Assembly: GCF_031456545.1 (NCBI RefSeq)
Contig: NZ_JAVDUV010000001.1
Location: 1,302,001-1,366,000, forward strand
Source: Agromyces sp. 3263
Lineage (GTDB): Bacteria; Actinomycetota; Actinomycetes; Actinomycetales; Microbacteriaceae
Direction: 5' to 3'
DNA: 64,000 nt
The position numbers and the translations under genes are program-made. The notes under the pieces were generated by a model. That model saw nothing but the letters and a program-made list of their open reading frames with translations, was not told the origin of the DNA and made no database searches. Positions 30,909 to 39,243 of this stretch are shown in pieces. The number at the start of each line of letters is the position of its first letter. Within the stretch, counting starts at the first letter, position 1.

Positions 30909-31064
30909 GCGGCCATTGTGGCAGTCGCGCAGACCCTGACCGCCCACCCTCACCGGTGACCTCGCCCGCACCGGAGCCACGACGGCGCGACGGACCGCGC
31001 GGGGGCCCTCGACCGGCGACACGCCGTCCCCACGCGAAAACGTCATCGAAATCCGCTGAATCCC

Positions 31065-31096
31065 TTGACCAGGGTGAAACTGAACTGATCTTATAT
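31065..31096 (+). promoter_or_regulatory. Predicted promoter of GH31 glycosidase
   Basis: -35 TTGACC (31065-31070) with an AT-rich -10 region, best fit TCTTAT at 31089-31094 (18-bp spacer) or TTATAT at 31091-31096 (20 bp). The following 60 bp are unusually AT-rich for this genome. No palindromic operator was seen. Confidence 0.5.
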
Positions 31097-31152
31097 GAGC
31101 GTTCCTGCGCCCTACAAATCACTATCAATCATTCTGGTGAAAGCGAGCAACG

Positions 31153-34100
31153 ATGATCCTCCACCGAACACCACATCCCGGAGGGCGCCGCAGAACGGCG
31201 CTCGCCGGCGTCTGCGCCCTCGTCGGCGCCGGCCTCCTCGCGACCGCCGGCGTCTCGCCCGCCCTGGCCGCGACACACGTGGCGACGGATGCCGCGACGA
31301 ACGCCACCACCGCCACGGGCAGCGCCGCCGCCGCGGCATCCGGAACCGCCTCAGCCGCGGCGACGGCGGCGGCCACGACGCCGATCAGCCCCAAGGCCGT
31401 CACCCCCGAGGTGCCGGTGGACCCCGCGGGCACCTCCCTCGGCGCCGTGTCGGCGGTCGAGCAGGACGGCGCGAGCGTCACCCTCACCGCCGAGCACGGC
31501 GCGATGCGCATCACGTTCCTCGACGACCGCACGTTCCGCCTCGAGGCGGACCCGAGCGGCGGATTCACCGACCCGGCGAACACCCCGCAGGGCGACCCTG
31601 CCCGCACCGCAGACATCGTCGTCGGCCACGACAGCTTCGACGGCGCCGACGTGACGGTCACCGGATCCGCGACCGATGGTGGCCCGATCACGATCGCCAC
31701 CGCCGACGTCACGGTCTCGATCGACCGGGCCACGGGGCAGTCCTCGGCCGCCCGCGCCGACGGCACGGTCATCTGGTCGGAGTCCGCGCCGATCACCTTC
31801 GGCGCCGCGTCGGCGACGCAGCACCTCGCGACGGTCGACGGCGAGCAGTTCATCGGCGGCGGCATGCAGAACGGCCGGTCGGTGCACACGGGCGCGACGA
31901 TCAACATCGCGCGCAACTTCGACTGGGACGACGACGGCTACCCGAACGCGGTGCCGTACTACATGTCGTCCAACGGCTACGGCGTGCTCCGCAACACCTT
32001 CGCGCGCGGCACCTACGACTTCGCGGCGCACACCACGACGCACGAGGAGCGCCGCTTCGACGCGTACTACTTCGTGGGCGACTACAAGGCGTCGCTCGAG
32101 TCGTACACGCAGCTCACCGGCCGCCCCCTGCTGCCGCCGGTGTACGCGCTCGAGTACGGCGACGCCGACTGCTACAACCGGTCGAACCCCGGCTACAGCT
32201 CATCGGGCTACGGCGACCCGCAGAACACCAAGCAGCGCACCCCGCAGGCCCTGAACATCGCGAAGCAGTTCGTCGAGCAGGACATGCCCGCCGGCTGGAT
32301 GCTCGTGAACGACGGGTACGGATGCGAGTACCAGCAGCTGCCCGAGACGGTCGACTCGATCGAGGACCAGACCGACCTCAAGGTGGGCCTCTGGACCCAG
32401 CGCTCGCTCACCAACCAGGAGTTCGAGGTGGGCGAGGCGGGCGTCCGCCTGCGCAAGCTCGACGTCGCCTGGGTCGGGTCGGGCTACCGCCAGGCGCTGA
32501 CCGGCTGCGAGGCCGCCCATGACGGCATCGAGCAGTACTCCGATGCGCGCGGCACCGCCCTGATGGTCGAGGGCTGGGCCGGCGCCCAGCGCTGCGGCAT
32601 GCAGTGGACGGGCGACCACAGCGGCAACCTCGACGCGGTGCGCTGGCAGGTCTCGGCGCTCACCGGCGCCGGCAACTCGGGTCTGGCGTTCACGACCGGT
32701 GACGTCGACGGCATCTTCGGCGGCTCGGCCGAGAGCTACGTGCGCGACCTGCAGTGGAAGGCGTTCGCGCCCGCGCTCTACTCGATGAGCGGCTGGGCCC
32801 AGACCGACAAGCGCCCGTGGCTGTACGGCGACGAGGCGACCACGATCAACCGGGATTACCTGCAGCTCCGGCAGCGGCTGATGCCCTACATCTACTCGCT
32901 CGCCGAGGAGTCCCACCGCACGGGCGTGCCCATGATGCGATCGGTCGCGCTCGAGTACCCGAGCGACCCCGGCGCCTACAGCGTCGAGGCGAACAACGAG
33001 TTCCTGCTCGGCGACGACTACCTCGTCGCGCCCGTCTTCACCGACACCGACGTGCGCAACGGCATCTACCTGCCCGCCGGCGACCAGTGGGTCGACTACT
33101 GGACCGGTGCGCTGCACGAGGGCGGCACCGTGCTCAACGGGCACCCGGCCCCGCTCGACAAGCTGCCGATCTTCGTGCGCGCCGGCGCCGTGATCCCCCA
33201 GGGCGTCGTGGCGCGCAACGCGTCGCTCGTGCCCGAGGACGCGCCCATCACGGTCGTGGCCTACCCGCAGGGCGAGTCGGAGTTCTCGCTCTACGAGGAC
33301 GACGAGGTGACCCGCGCCTATGCCGACGGCGAGTCGAGCACGCAGCGGTTCGCGGTCGACGCACCGAAGGCCGGCAAGACCGGCACCGTGAAGATCGAGC
33401 TCGGGAAGCGCGACGGCGACTACGACGGCAAGGCCGACGCGCGGCCCTACCTGGTCGAGGCCCACACCGGCTCCGAGCCCAAGGTCGTCAAGCTCGGCAG
33501 CACCACCCTCCCCCGCGTCGACGACGCGGCCGCCCTCGACGACGGCCCCGGCTGGACGTACGAGGCCGACCGGGCCGGCGGCGTGGTCCTCATCTCGACG
33601 GGAGCGATCGCCTCCGACGCATCCGCTCGCCTCACCCTCACCGCCACGAGCGGCGTGGGCGGTCAGGAAGCGGATGCCGCCGCGGCATCCGTCGCCGTCG
33701 AGCTCGCCGATCGGGTGTTCCAGGGGGAGCAGACCACCGTGACGGCGACGTTCCGCAACACCGGCACGAAGGCGAAGGACGACGTGGTGCTCACGCCCAC
33801 GGCGCCCGAGGGCTGGACGCTCATCTCGGCGACCGGCGACCACGCGGGCACCGTGAAGAAGGGCGGCGAGGCCACGGCCGAGTTCACCTTCGAGGTGACG
33901 GATGCCGCGGCCGCCGACCTGCAGACGGTCACCGTCACGGCGGCGTACACGTCGCAGCGGCAGCCGCGCACGGTGTCGGGAGCGAACCAGCTCTACGTCG
34001 CCTACGGATCGCTCGCGGGCGCGTTCAACGCCGTGTCGATCACCGACCTCGCCACGGCGAAGGCCGGCAACTTCGACGGCGGTGGCGCCTCCTTCTCGGC

Positions 34101-35052
34101 GGCGGCGCTGGCGGCGGCGGGCGCGACGCCCGGCGGCACGGTCACGGTGGGCACGGGCGACGCGGCGATCGCGTACACGTGGCCCGAGCCGGTCGGCACG
34201 CCGAACTCGGTGGCGCCCGCGGGCCAGACCATCGCGGTGGGCGGGCACGGCACGCACCTCGCGATCCTCGCGTCCGCGGCATCCGGCGGCGGAGTGAACC
34301 CCGAGCTGACCCTCACCTATACCGACGGCACGGTCTCGAAGCAGAACGTGTTCTTCCCGAACTGGCTGCCCCAGGCATCCGGGCTCGGCGGGGCGACGGT
34401 CGCGGTGAAGTCGCTCGGGCGCAACAGCGCGACGAACCCGAACGTGTACGAGTACCCGACGTACGGCTACCAGGTGTACTCGAACCTCGTGCGCCTCAAC
34501 CCGTCGAAGGAGCTCGCGTCGATCGTGCTGCCGAACGAGAGCCGGCTGAAGATCTTCGACTGGCAGGTCGTCGACCAGCCGCTGCCGCCGGCACCGACCG
34601 CGTCGGCGTGGGCGTCGGAGCTCAACTGGCTCAGCGCGACGAACGGCTGGGGGGTCATCGGCAGGAACGTGGCGAACAAGGATGCCGCGAACTCGCCCGA
34701 CCTGCCGCTGAAGATCAACTACACCGACCCCGCCACCGGGCAGTCGCCGGTCTACGCCAAGGGCCTGGGCGTGCACGCGCAGTCGAAGATCACGTACTAC
34801 GTGGGCGGCGAGTGCTCGGCGTTCACGGCGCAGGTCGGCCTCGAGGCCGGCTTCGGCGGCAACGTCATCTTCAAGGTCGACGCCGACGGGGCCAACCGTT
34901 ACCAGTCGCGCACGTTCACGCCCGGGTTCGCGCCCGAGTCGGTGAACGTCGACCTGACCGGCGTGCAGTACGTCGACCTCATCGTCGAGGCGCCCGGCAG
35001 CATCAACGGCGCCCACGGCGTGTGGGGCGACGCGAGGTTCAGCTGCGACTGA
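31153..35052 (+). CDS. Large secreted GH31 glycosidase with NEW3 and NPCBM domains
   Basis: A 1299-residue secreted enzyme. Signal peptide at 1-40, then an Ala/Thr-rich linker (40-85), the GH31 N-terminal beta-sandwich (about 100-320) and barrel (320-680). The expected nucleophile is Asp437 in KLDVAWVGSGY and acid/base Asp488 in QWTGDHSGN; both fit the family positions, and GWAGAQRCG and GDVDGIFGG are the neighbouring conserved blocks. The canonical WxDMNE nucleophile motif is replaced. A NEW3-like Ig domain (about 855-940) and a C-terminal NPCBM carbohydrate-binding domain (about 1157-1299) follow. Alpha-glucan or alpha-xyloside substrates are possible; isomalto- or dextran-like glucans are a guess. 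No sugar importer adjoins it. Confidence 0.9.
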   Translation: MILHRTPHPGGRRRTALAGVCALVGAGLLATAGVSPALAATHVATDAATNATTATGSAAAAASGTASAAATAAATTPISPKAVTPEVPVDPAGTSLGAVSAVEQDGASVTLTAEHGAMRITFLDDRTFRLEADPSGGFTDPANTPQGDPARTADIVVGHDSFDGADVTVTGSATDGGPITIATADVTVSIDRATGQSSAARADGTVIWSESAPITFGAASATQHLATVDGEQFIGGGMQNGRSVHTGATINIARNFDWDDDGYPNAVPYYMSSNGYGVLRNTFARGTYDFAAHTTTHEERRFDAYYFVGDYKASLESYTQLTGRPLLPPVYALEYGDADCYNRSNPGYSSSGYGDPQNTKQRTPQALNIAKQFVEQDMPAGWMLVNDGYGCEYQQLPETVDSIEDQTDLKVGLWTQRSLTNQEFEVGEAGVRLRKLDVAWVGSGYRQALTGCEAAHDGIEQYSDARGTALMVEGWAGAQRCGMQWTGDHSGNLDAVRWQVSALTGAGNSGLAFTTGDVDGIFGGSAESYVRDLQWKAFAPALYSMSGWAQTDKRPWLYGDEATTINRDYLQLRQRLMPYIYSLAEESHRTGVPMMRSVALEYPSDPGAYSVEANNEFLLGDDYLVAPVFTDTDVRNGIYLPAGDQWVDYWTGALHEGGTVLNGHPAPLDKLPIFVRAGAVIPQGVVARNASLVPEDAPITVVAYPQGESEFSLYEDDEVTRAYADGESSTQRFAVDAPKAGKTGTVKIELGKRDGDYDGKADARPYLVEAHTGSEPKVVKLGSTTLPRVDDAAALDDGPGWTYEADRAGGVVLISTGAIASDASARLTLTATSGVGGQEADAAAASVAVELADRVFQGEQTTVTATFRNTGTKAKDDVVLTPTAPEGWTLISATGDHAGTVKKGGEATAEFTFEVTDAAAADLQTVTVTAAYTSQRQPRTVSGANQLYVAYGSLAGAFNAVSITDLATAKAGNFDGGGASFSAAALAAAGATPGGTVTVGTGDAAIAYTWPEPVGTPNSVAPAGQTIAVGGHGTHLAILASAASGGGVNPELTLTYTDGTVSKQNVFFPNWLPQASGLGGATVAVKSLGRNSATNPNVYEYPTYGYQVYSNLVRLNPSKELASIVLPNESRLKIFDWQVVDQPLPPAPTASAWASELNWLSATNGWGVIGRNVANKDAANSPDLPLKINYTDPATGQSPVYAKGLGVHAQSKITYYVGGECSAFTAQVGLEAGFGGNVIFKVDADGANRYQSRTFTPGFAPESVNVDLTGVQYVDLIVEAPGSINGAHGVWGDARFSCD

Positions 35053-35073
35053 GCGGATGCCGCGTCGCGCGAC

Positions 35074-35113
35074 CCGAGGGCCCGTTCCGCCATCCGGCGG
35101 GGCGGGCCCTCGG
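35074..35113. terminator. Bidirectional hairpin between convergent genes
   Basis: CCGAGGGCCCG (35074-35084) and CGGGCCCTCGG (35103-35113) form an 11-bp perfect stem with an 18-nt loop, between the ends of the GH31 and transglutaminase genes. Confidence 0.75.
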
Positions 35114-35146
35114 CCTCGGCCGTGGCCGGGCCGCGTTCCTCGACGC

Positions 35147-35992
35147 TCATGCGACCCGGGTCACCTCGACGCTGACGAACAGCTCGGACGCGCCCGGACC
35201 GGCGTACACGCCGCGCAACGGCGGCACGTCGCTGTAGTCACGGCCGCGGCCGACCAGCACGTGGAGCTCGCCGACCTCGGCGAGGTTCGTCGGATCGTAG
35301 CCGCGCCACTCCCCCGCGAACCACTCGACCCAGGCGTGGGACTCGCCGATCACCGTCTCGCCGACGGCGGCGCCGGCATCCGGATGCAGGTAACCCGACA
35401 CGTATCGCGCGGGAATGCCGACCGACCGCAGCGCGCCGAGCGCGACGTGCGCGATGTCCTGGCAGACGCCCTTGCGCTCGCCCCACGCCTCGGCGGCGGT
35501 CGAGTGCACGCCGGTCACGCCCCGCATGTACTCCATCGCCGAGCCGACGGCGCGACAGATCTCGAGCGCGGTCTCGCCGACGGGCGCCCCCTCGGCGGCG
35601 ATGTCGGCGGCGAGCGCGGCGACCTCGTCGGGCGGCACGGTGGACGCCGACGTGGTGGACGCCTCGACGAGGCCGACCGTCGACGTGGACGCCGCCCGCA
35701 ACTCGTCCCACTCGAGCTCGCTGCCGGGCACGGGCGACGGGCGCACCTCCACGAGGCTCGTCGCCGTCACGGAGAGTTCGCGATGCGGCGTGAGCACCTC
35801 GAACGTCGACACCCGCGTGCCCCAGTAGTCGAGGTAGGAGTGCTGCGTCGCGCCGGGCCGGATGTCGAGCCCGGCCTGCAGCACGAACTGCTCGCCGCCC
35901 GAGTGGGGCAGCATGCGCGCCTCGTTGTACGACGCCGTGGCGGGCTCCTCGTAGGAGAACCCCGTGCGGTGCACGATGCGGATGCGGCTCAC
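35147..35992 (-). CDS. Transglutaminase-like cysteine protease
   Basis: A 281-residue protein with an N-terminal bacterial transglutaminase-associated beta domain (IRIVHRTGFSYEEPATASYN) and a papain-like core. The catalytic triad is visible: Cys177 in RKGVCQDIAH, His219 in GESHAWVEW, Asp233 in GYDPTN. The GTG start at 35992 overlaps the stop of the alpha-E gene upstream. The three-gene set with alpha-E and permuted ATP-grasp proteins recurs in many bacteria and is thought to make or modify a peptide tag; the function is unproven. Confidence 0.9.
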   Translation of the reverse strand: MSRIRIVHRTGFSYEEPATASYNEARMLPHSGGEQFVLQAGLDIRPGATQHSYLDYWGTRVSTFEVLTPHRELSVTATSLVEVRPSPVPGSELEWDELRAASTSTVGLVEASTTSASTVPPDEVAALAADIAAEGAPVGETALEICRAVGSAMEYMRGVTGVHSTAAEAWGERKGVCQDIAHVALGALRSVGIPARYVSGYLHPDAGAAVGETVIGESHAWVEWFAGEWRGYDPTNLAEVGELHVLVGRGRDYSDVPPLRGVYAGPGASELFVSVEVTRVA

Positions 35993-36924
35993 GAGACCTC
36001 CCCGATCCAGACCGGCGCGACGCTCGCCGGGAAGTAGCGCTGCCGGATGGCCTCGCTCGCCGAGGACGTGACGGCCTGCACGTGCTCCATGTGCCCCGAC
36101 AGGTCGGTGAGGAGATCGGCGATCGGGCGGTACTCGAGCTCGGAGCGGATCTGCCCGAGCAGCCGCCGCGACGGGTCCGTGACGCCGACGCGTCCCGCCC
36201 GCGGGTCGATCTCGCGCAGCGACTCCTCGGCGCGGATGACGCTCGAGATGATCGACCTCGGGAACAGCCGGTCGAGCAGCAGGAACTCCGCCGCCGACTG
36301 GCTCGACGGCACGCCGCGGTAGCTGCGCAGGTAGGCCTCGTAGCCGCCGCAGCTTCGCAGGATCGTCGTCCAGCTCGGCCCGCTCGCCTCGGTCAGCGAT
36401 CGCGTCGCGAGCAGCCGGGCCGTCATGTCCGCGCGCTCGATCGCCCGGCCGAGCGAGAAGAAGTGCCACGCCTCGTCGCGGCTCGTCGCCGAGTCCACGA
36501 CGCCGATGGCGAGCGCCGAGCGGTCGCGCACCCAGCGGAAGAACTCGTGCGTCTTGTCGGAGGCGACGCGTCGCGGCATCCGTGCGTTCGTCTGGTTCAG
36601 GGCCTCCCACAGCTCGGTCGAGACGATCTCGCGGGCGCGGCGGGCGTTCTCCCGGGCCGAGGCGATCGAGTGCGCGATCGACGCCGGGTGCGTGCGGTCG
36701 ACCGCGAGCAGCATGATGACGTCGTCGCGGCCGAGCGCCACGTCGGGGTCGGCCTCGCTGCCCATGACCGAGAGCAGCGAGCGGCACGCCGTGTCCTCGT
36801 CGATCCAGGGGTCCTCGAGCAGCAGCTGCAGGTGCACGTCGAGGATGCGCGCCGTGCCGTCGCTGCGCTCGATGTAGCGGCCGATCCAGAACAGGGACTC
36901 GGCGATGCGGCTCAGCATGGGCAT
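35989..36924 (-). CDS. Alpha-E domain protein (DUF403)
   Basis: A 311-residue all-helical protein beginning MPMLSRIAESLFWIGRYIER, the standard alpha-E opening with the conserved ARG-rich helix and the WDE(A)WHFFSLGRAIERADMTARLL block. Its start overlaps the 3' end of the ATP-grasp gene by 13 bp, and its stop overlaps the start of the transglutaminase (GTGA), so the three are translationally coupled. The biochemical role is unknown. Confidence 0.92.
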   Translation of the reverse strand: MPMLSRIAESLFWIGRYIERSDGTARILDVHLQLLLEDPWIDEDTACRSLLSVMGSEADPDVALGRDDVIMLLAVDRTHPASIAHSIASARENARRAREIVSTELWEALNQTNARMPRRVASDKTHEFFRWVRDRSALAIGVVDSATSRDEAWHFFSLGRAIERADMTARLLATRSLTEASGPSWTTILRSCGGYEAYLRSYRGVPSSQSAAEFLLLDRLFPRSIISSVIRAEESLREIDPRAGRVGVTDPSRRLLGQIRSELEYRPIADLLTDLSGHMEHVQAVTSSASEAIRQRYFPASVAPVWIGEVS

Positions 36925-38693
36925 GACCGGGCTCCTCCGTCGGGCAGCGGATGCCGCGGCATCCGTCTCGCCTGCTGCTGCTGTTGCTGCTGTTGGCGGA
37001 TCGGGGCGTCCTCGTCCTGCGGTGACGCGGTGGGCGGATGCCGCGTGGGCTCGCTCGTCGCCGACCCGGGGCCACCGGTCGACCCTCCGGACCCGGTGGT
37101 CGCGCCGTTCGGCGTCGCGCCGTTGCGCTCCGCGACGTTCGGACGCGCGGCCTGGTCCGCGACGAGCGTGCCGACCCGCGCATCCGCCCGCGCCGCGACG
37201 GGGGCCGCGATCGGACCGGTGAGCAGGCCGCCGCCGAGCACCCACGTGTCCTTGGAGCCGCCGCCCTGGCTCGAGTTCACGACGAGCTGCCCCTCGGGCA
37301 GGGCCACCCGGGTGAGTCCGCCGGGGAGCACCCACACGTCGTTCCCGTCGTTGACCGCGAAGGGGCGGAGGTCGGCGTGGCGCGGACGCATGCCGTCCTC
37401 GACGAGCGTGGGGATGGTCGACAGCTGCACGACGGGCTGCGCGATCCAACCGCGGGGGTCGGCCACGAGCCGGGAGCGCAGCTGGGCGAGCTCGTCGCGC
37501 GAGGCATCCGGACCGACGACGAGGCCCTTGCCGCCCGACCCGTCGACGGGCTTCACGACGAGCTCGTCGAGGCGGTCGAGCACCTCGGCGAGCGCGTCGG
37601 GCTCCTCGAGCCGCCACGTGTCGACGTTCGGCAGGATGGGCTCCTCGCCGAGGAAGTAGCGGATGAGGTCGGGCACGTACGTGTAGACGAGCTTGTCGTC
37701 GGCGACGCCGTTGCCGACGGCGTTCGCGATGGTCACGTGGCCCAGCCGCGCGGCGAGCATGAGCCCGGGCGCGCCCAGCACGGAGTCGGGCCGGAACTGC
37801 TGCGGGTCGAGGAACTCGTCATCGACGCGGCGGTAGATCACGTCGACGCGCGTCGGGCCGGCGGTCGTGCGCATCCACACCCGGCCGCCCGAGCAGAAGA
37901 GGTCACGGCCCTCGACGAGTTCGACGCCCATGAGCCGCGCGAGCAGCGTGTGCTCGTAGTACGCGGAGTTGTAGACGCCGGGGGTGAGCACCACGACGGT
38001 CGGATCGTCGACGCCCTCGGGCGCGCTCGCCCGCAGCGCCTGCAGCAGCTTGTTCGGGTAGTCGCCGACCGGGCGCACCCGCATCGACGTGAAGAGCTCG
38101 GGCAGGGTCTGCGCCATGACGCGGCGGTTCGAGATGACGTAACTCACCCCGCTCGGCACGCGCACGTTGTCCTCCAGCACCCGCCAGGCGCCCTGCTCGT
38201 CGCGGATCACGTCGATGCCGGCCACCTGGATGCGCACGCCGTTCGCGCTCACGATGCCGGCGGCCTGGCGGTGGTAGTGGGTGGAGGAGGTGACGAGCGC
38301 GGCGGGGATGACGCCGTCGCGCACGGCGTGCTGCGGTCCGTAGACGTCGGCGAGGAACCGCTCGAGCGCTCGCACGCGCTGCGCGACGCCCGCCTCGACG
38401 AGGCTCCAGTCGGAGGCCGCGATGACGCGCGGCACCGCATCGAGCGGGAACGGCCGCTCCTCCCCCGCGAAGTCGAAGGTGACGCCCTGCGCGAGGTAGG
38501 AGCTGGCGAGGGCGTCGGTGCGGCCGCGCAACTCGTCCTGCGACATGCGGGCGAGGGCCGGGTAGAGCTCGCGGTACGGCTCGCGCACGGCCGTGCCGCC
38601 GTCGGCGGGGAACATCTCGTCCCATGGCCGGCCGGCGCGCCGCGCCGCGACATCCGACCGCGTCGTCGTGTACCCGTCGAAGAGCGTTCCCAT
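36912..38693 (-). CDS. Circularly permuted ATP-grasp protein (DUF404/DUF407)
   Basis: A 593-residue ATP-grasp ligase-like protein. Blocks seen: MGTLFDGYTTTRSD start, RVLEDNVRVPSGVSYVI, VVVLTPGVYNSAYYEH, VVKPVDGSGGKGLVVGP (the nucleotide Lys/Gly loop) and the end LVVNSSQGGGSKDTWV, where the family core finishes. About 120 extra C-terminal residues are low complexity (Pro, Gly, Ala, a run of eight Gln) and unusual. It probably forms an amide bond with an unknown acceptor. An in-frame ATG at 38795 exists but 38693 gives the family start. It is divergent from MarR. Confidence 0.9.
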   Translation of the reverse strand: MGTLFDGYTTTRSDVAARRAGRPWDEMFPADGGTAVREPYRELYPALARMSQDELRGRTDALASSYLAQGVTFDFAGEERPFPLDAVPRVIAASDWSLVEAGVAQRVRALERFLADVYGPQHAVRDGVIPAALVTSSTHYHRQAAGIVSANGVRIQVAGIDVIRDEQGAWRVLEDNVRVPSGVSYVISNRRVMAQTLPELFTSMRVRPVGDYPNKLLQALRASAPEGVDDPTVVVLTPGVYNSAYYEHTLLARLMGVELVEGRDLFCSGGRVWMRTTAGPTRVDVIYRRVDDEFLDPQQFRPDSVLGAPGLMLAARLGHVTIANAVGNGVADDKLVYTYVPDLIRYFLGEEPILPNVDTWRLEEPDALAEVLDRLDELVVKPVDGSGGKGLVVGPDASRDELAQLRSRLVADPRGWIAQPVVQLSTIPTLVEDGMRPRHADLRPFAVNDGNDVWVLPGGLTRVALPEGQLVVNSSQGGGSKDTWVLGGGLLTGPIAAPVAARADARVGTLVADQAARPNVAERNGATPNGATTGSGGSTGGPGSATSEPTRHPPTASPQDEDAPIRQQQQQQQQARRMPRHPLPDGGARSCPC

Positions 38694-38788
38694 CACCGAA
38701 GGGTGCCAGCAGTCGGTTACCGGGGTGTTTCCGCCGTGCGTCGAGCCCGCGGCATCCGGAGCCCCTGATCGGCTCACCGTCATTTTAC

Positions 38789-38812
38789 TTAGCAAGACTA
38801 ATGAGCTAAACT
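38789..38812. promoter_or_regulatory. Probable MarR operator and promoter
   Basis: TTAGC (38789-38793) and GCTAA (38805-38809) form an inverted repeat in an AT-rich 35-bp stretch between the divergent MarR and ATP-grasp genes. TAAACT (38807-38812) ends 8 nt before the MarR ATG and would be its -10 box, so repression by occlusion is likely. Confidence 0.6.
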
Positions 38813-38820
38813 AAATAGCC

Positions 38821-39243
38821 ATGGCATCGATCGCGGAGCAGAGCACCGAGCTGCGCATGGCGACCTTCCGGCTCGCCCGCAGGCTCCGTGCGCACAAGGC
38901 CGACCAGGCCATGTCCGACGCCCAGTTCGCGGTACTCGGGCTGCTCTTCCGGCACGGTCCGAGCACGCTCACCGAGCTCGCCGAGCAGGAGCGCGTGTCG
39001 GCTCCCTCGATGAACCGCACCGTGAACTGCCTCGAGGAGAGCGGCTACCTCACGCGCGTCGCCGACGACATCGACCGACGCAAGGTCAACATCGCCCTCA
39101 CCGAGTCGGGCCGCGAGGTCGTGAAGGCCACCACCTCGAAGCGCGATGCCTGGCTCACCACCCGCCTGCGCGAGCTCTCCAAGGAGGATCGCGCCGTCCT
39201 GGCCCGTGCCGCAGAACTGATGGGAGGCTTCATCACCCAGTGA
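38821..39243 (+). CDS. MarR-family transcriptional regulator
   Basis: A 140-residue winged-helix regulator. The DNA-binding helices are LTELAEQERVSAPSMNRTVN and the wing is TRVADDIDRRKVNIALTESG, both typical. No ribosome-binding site; a TAAACT box 8 nt upstream suggests a leaderless mRNA. The stop overlaps the GTG of the MFS gene, so regulator and exporter are coupled; the exporter's substrate is probably the ligand. Confidence 0.93.
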   Translation: MASIAEQSTELRMATFRLARRLRAHKADQAMSDAQFAVLGLLFRHGPSTLTELAEQERVSAPSMNRTVNCLEESGYLTRVADDIDRRKVNIALTESGREVVKATTSKRDAWLTTRLRELSKEDRAVLARAAELMGGFITQ

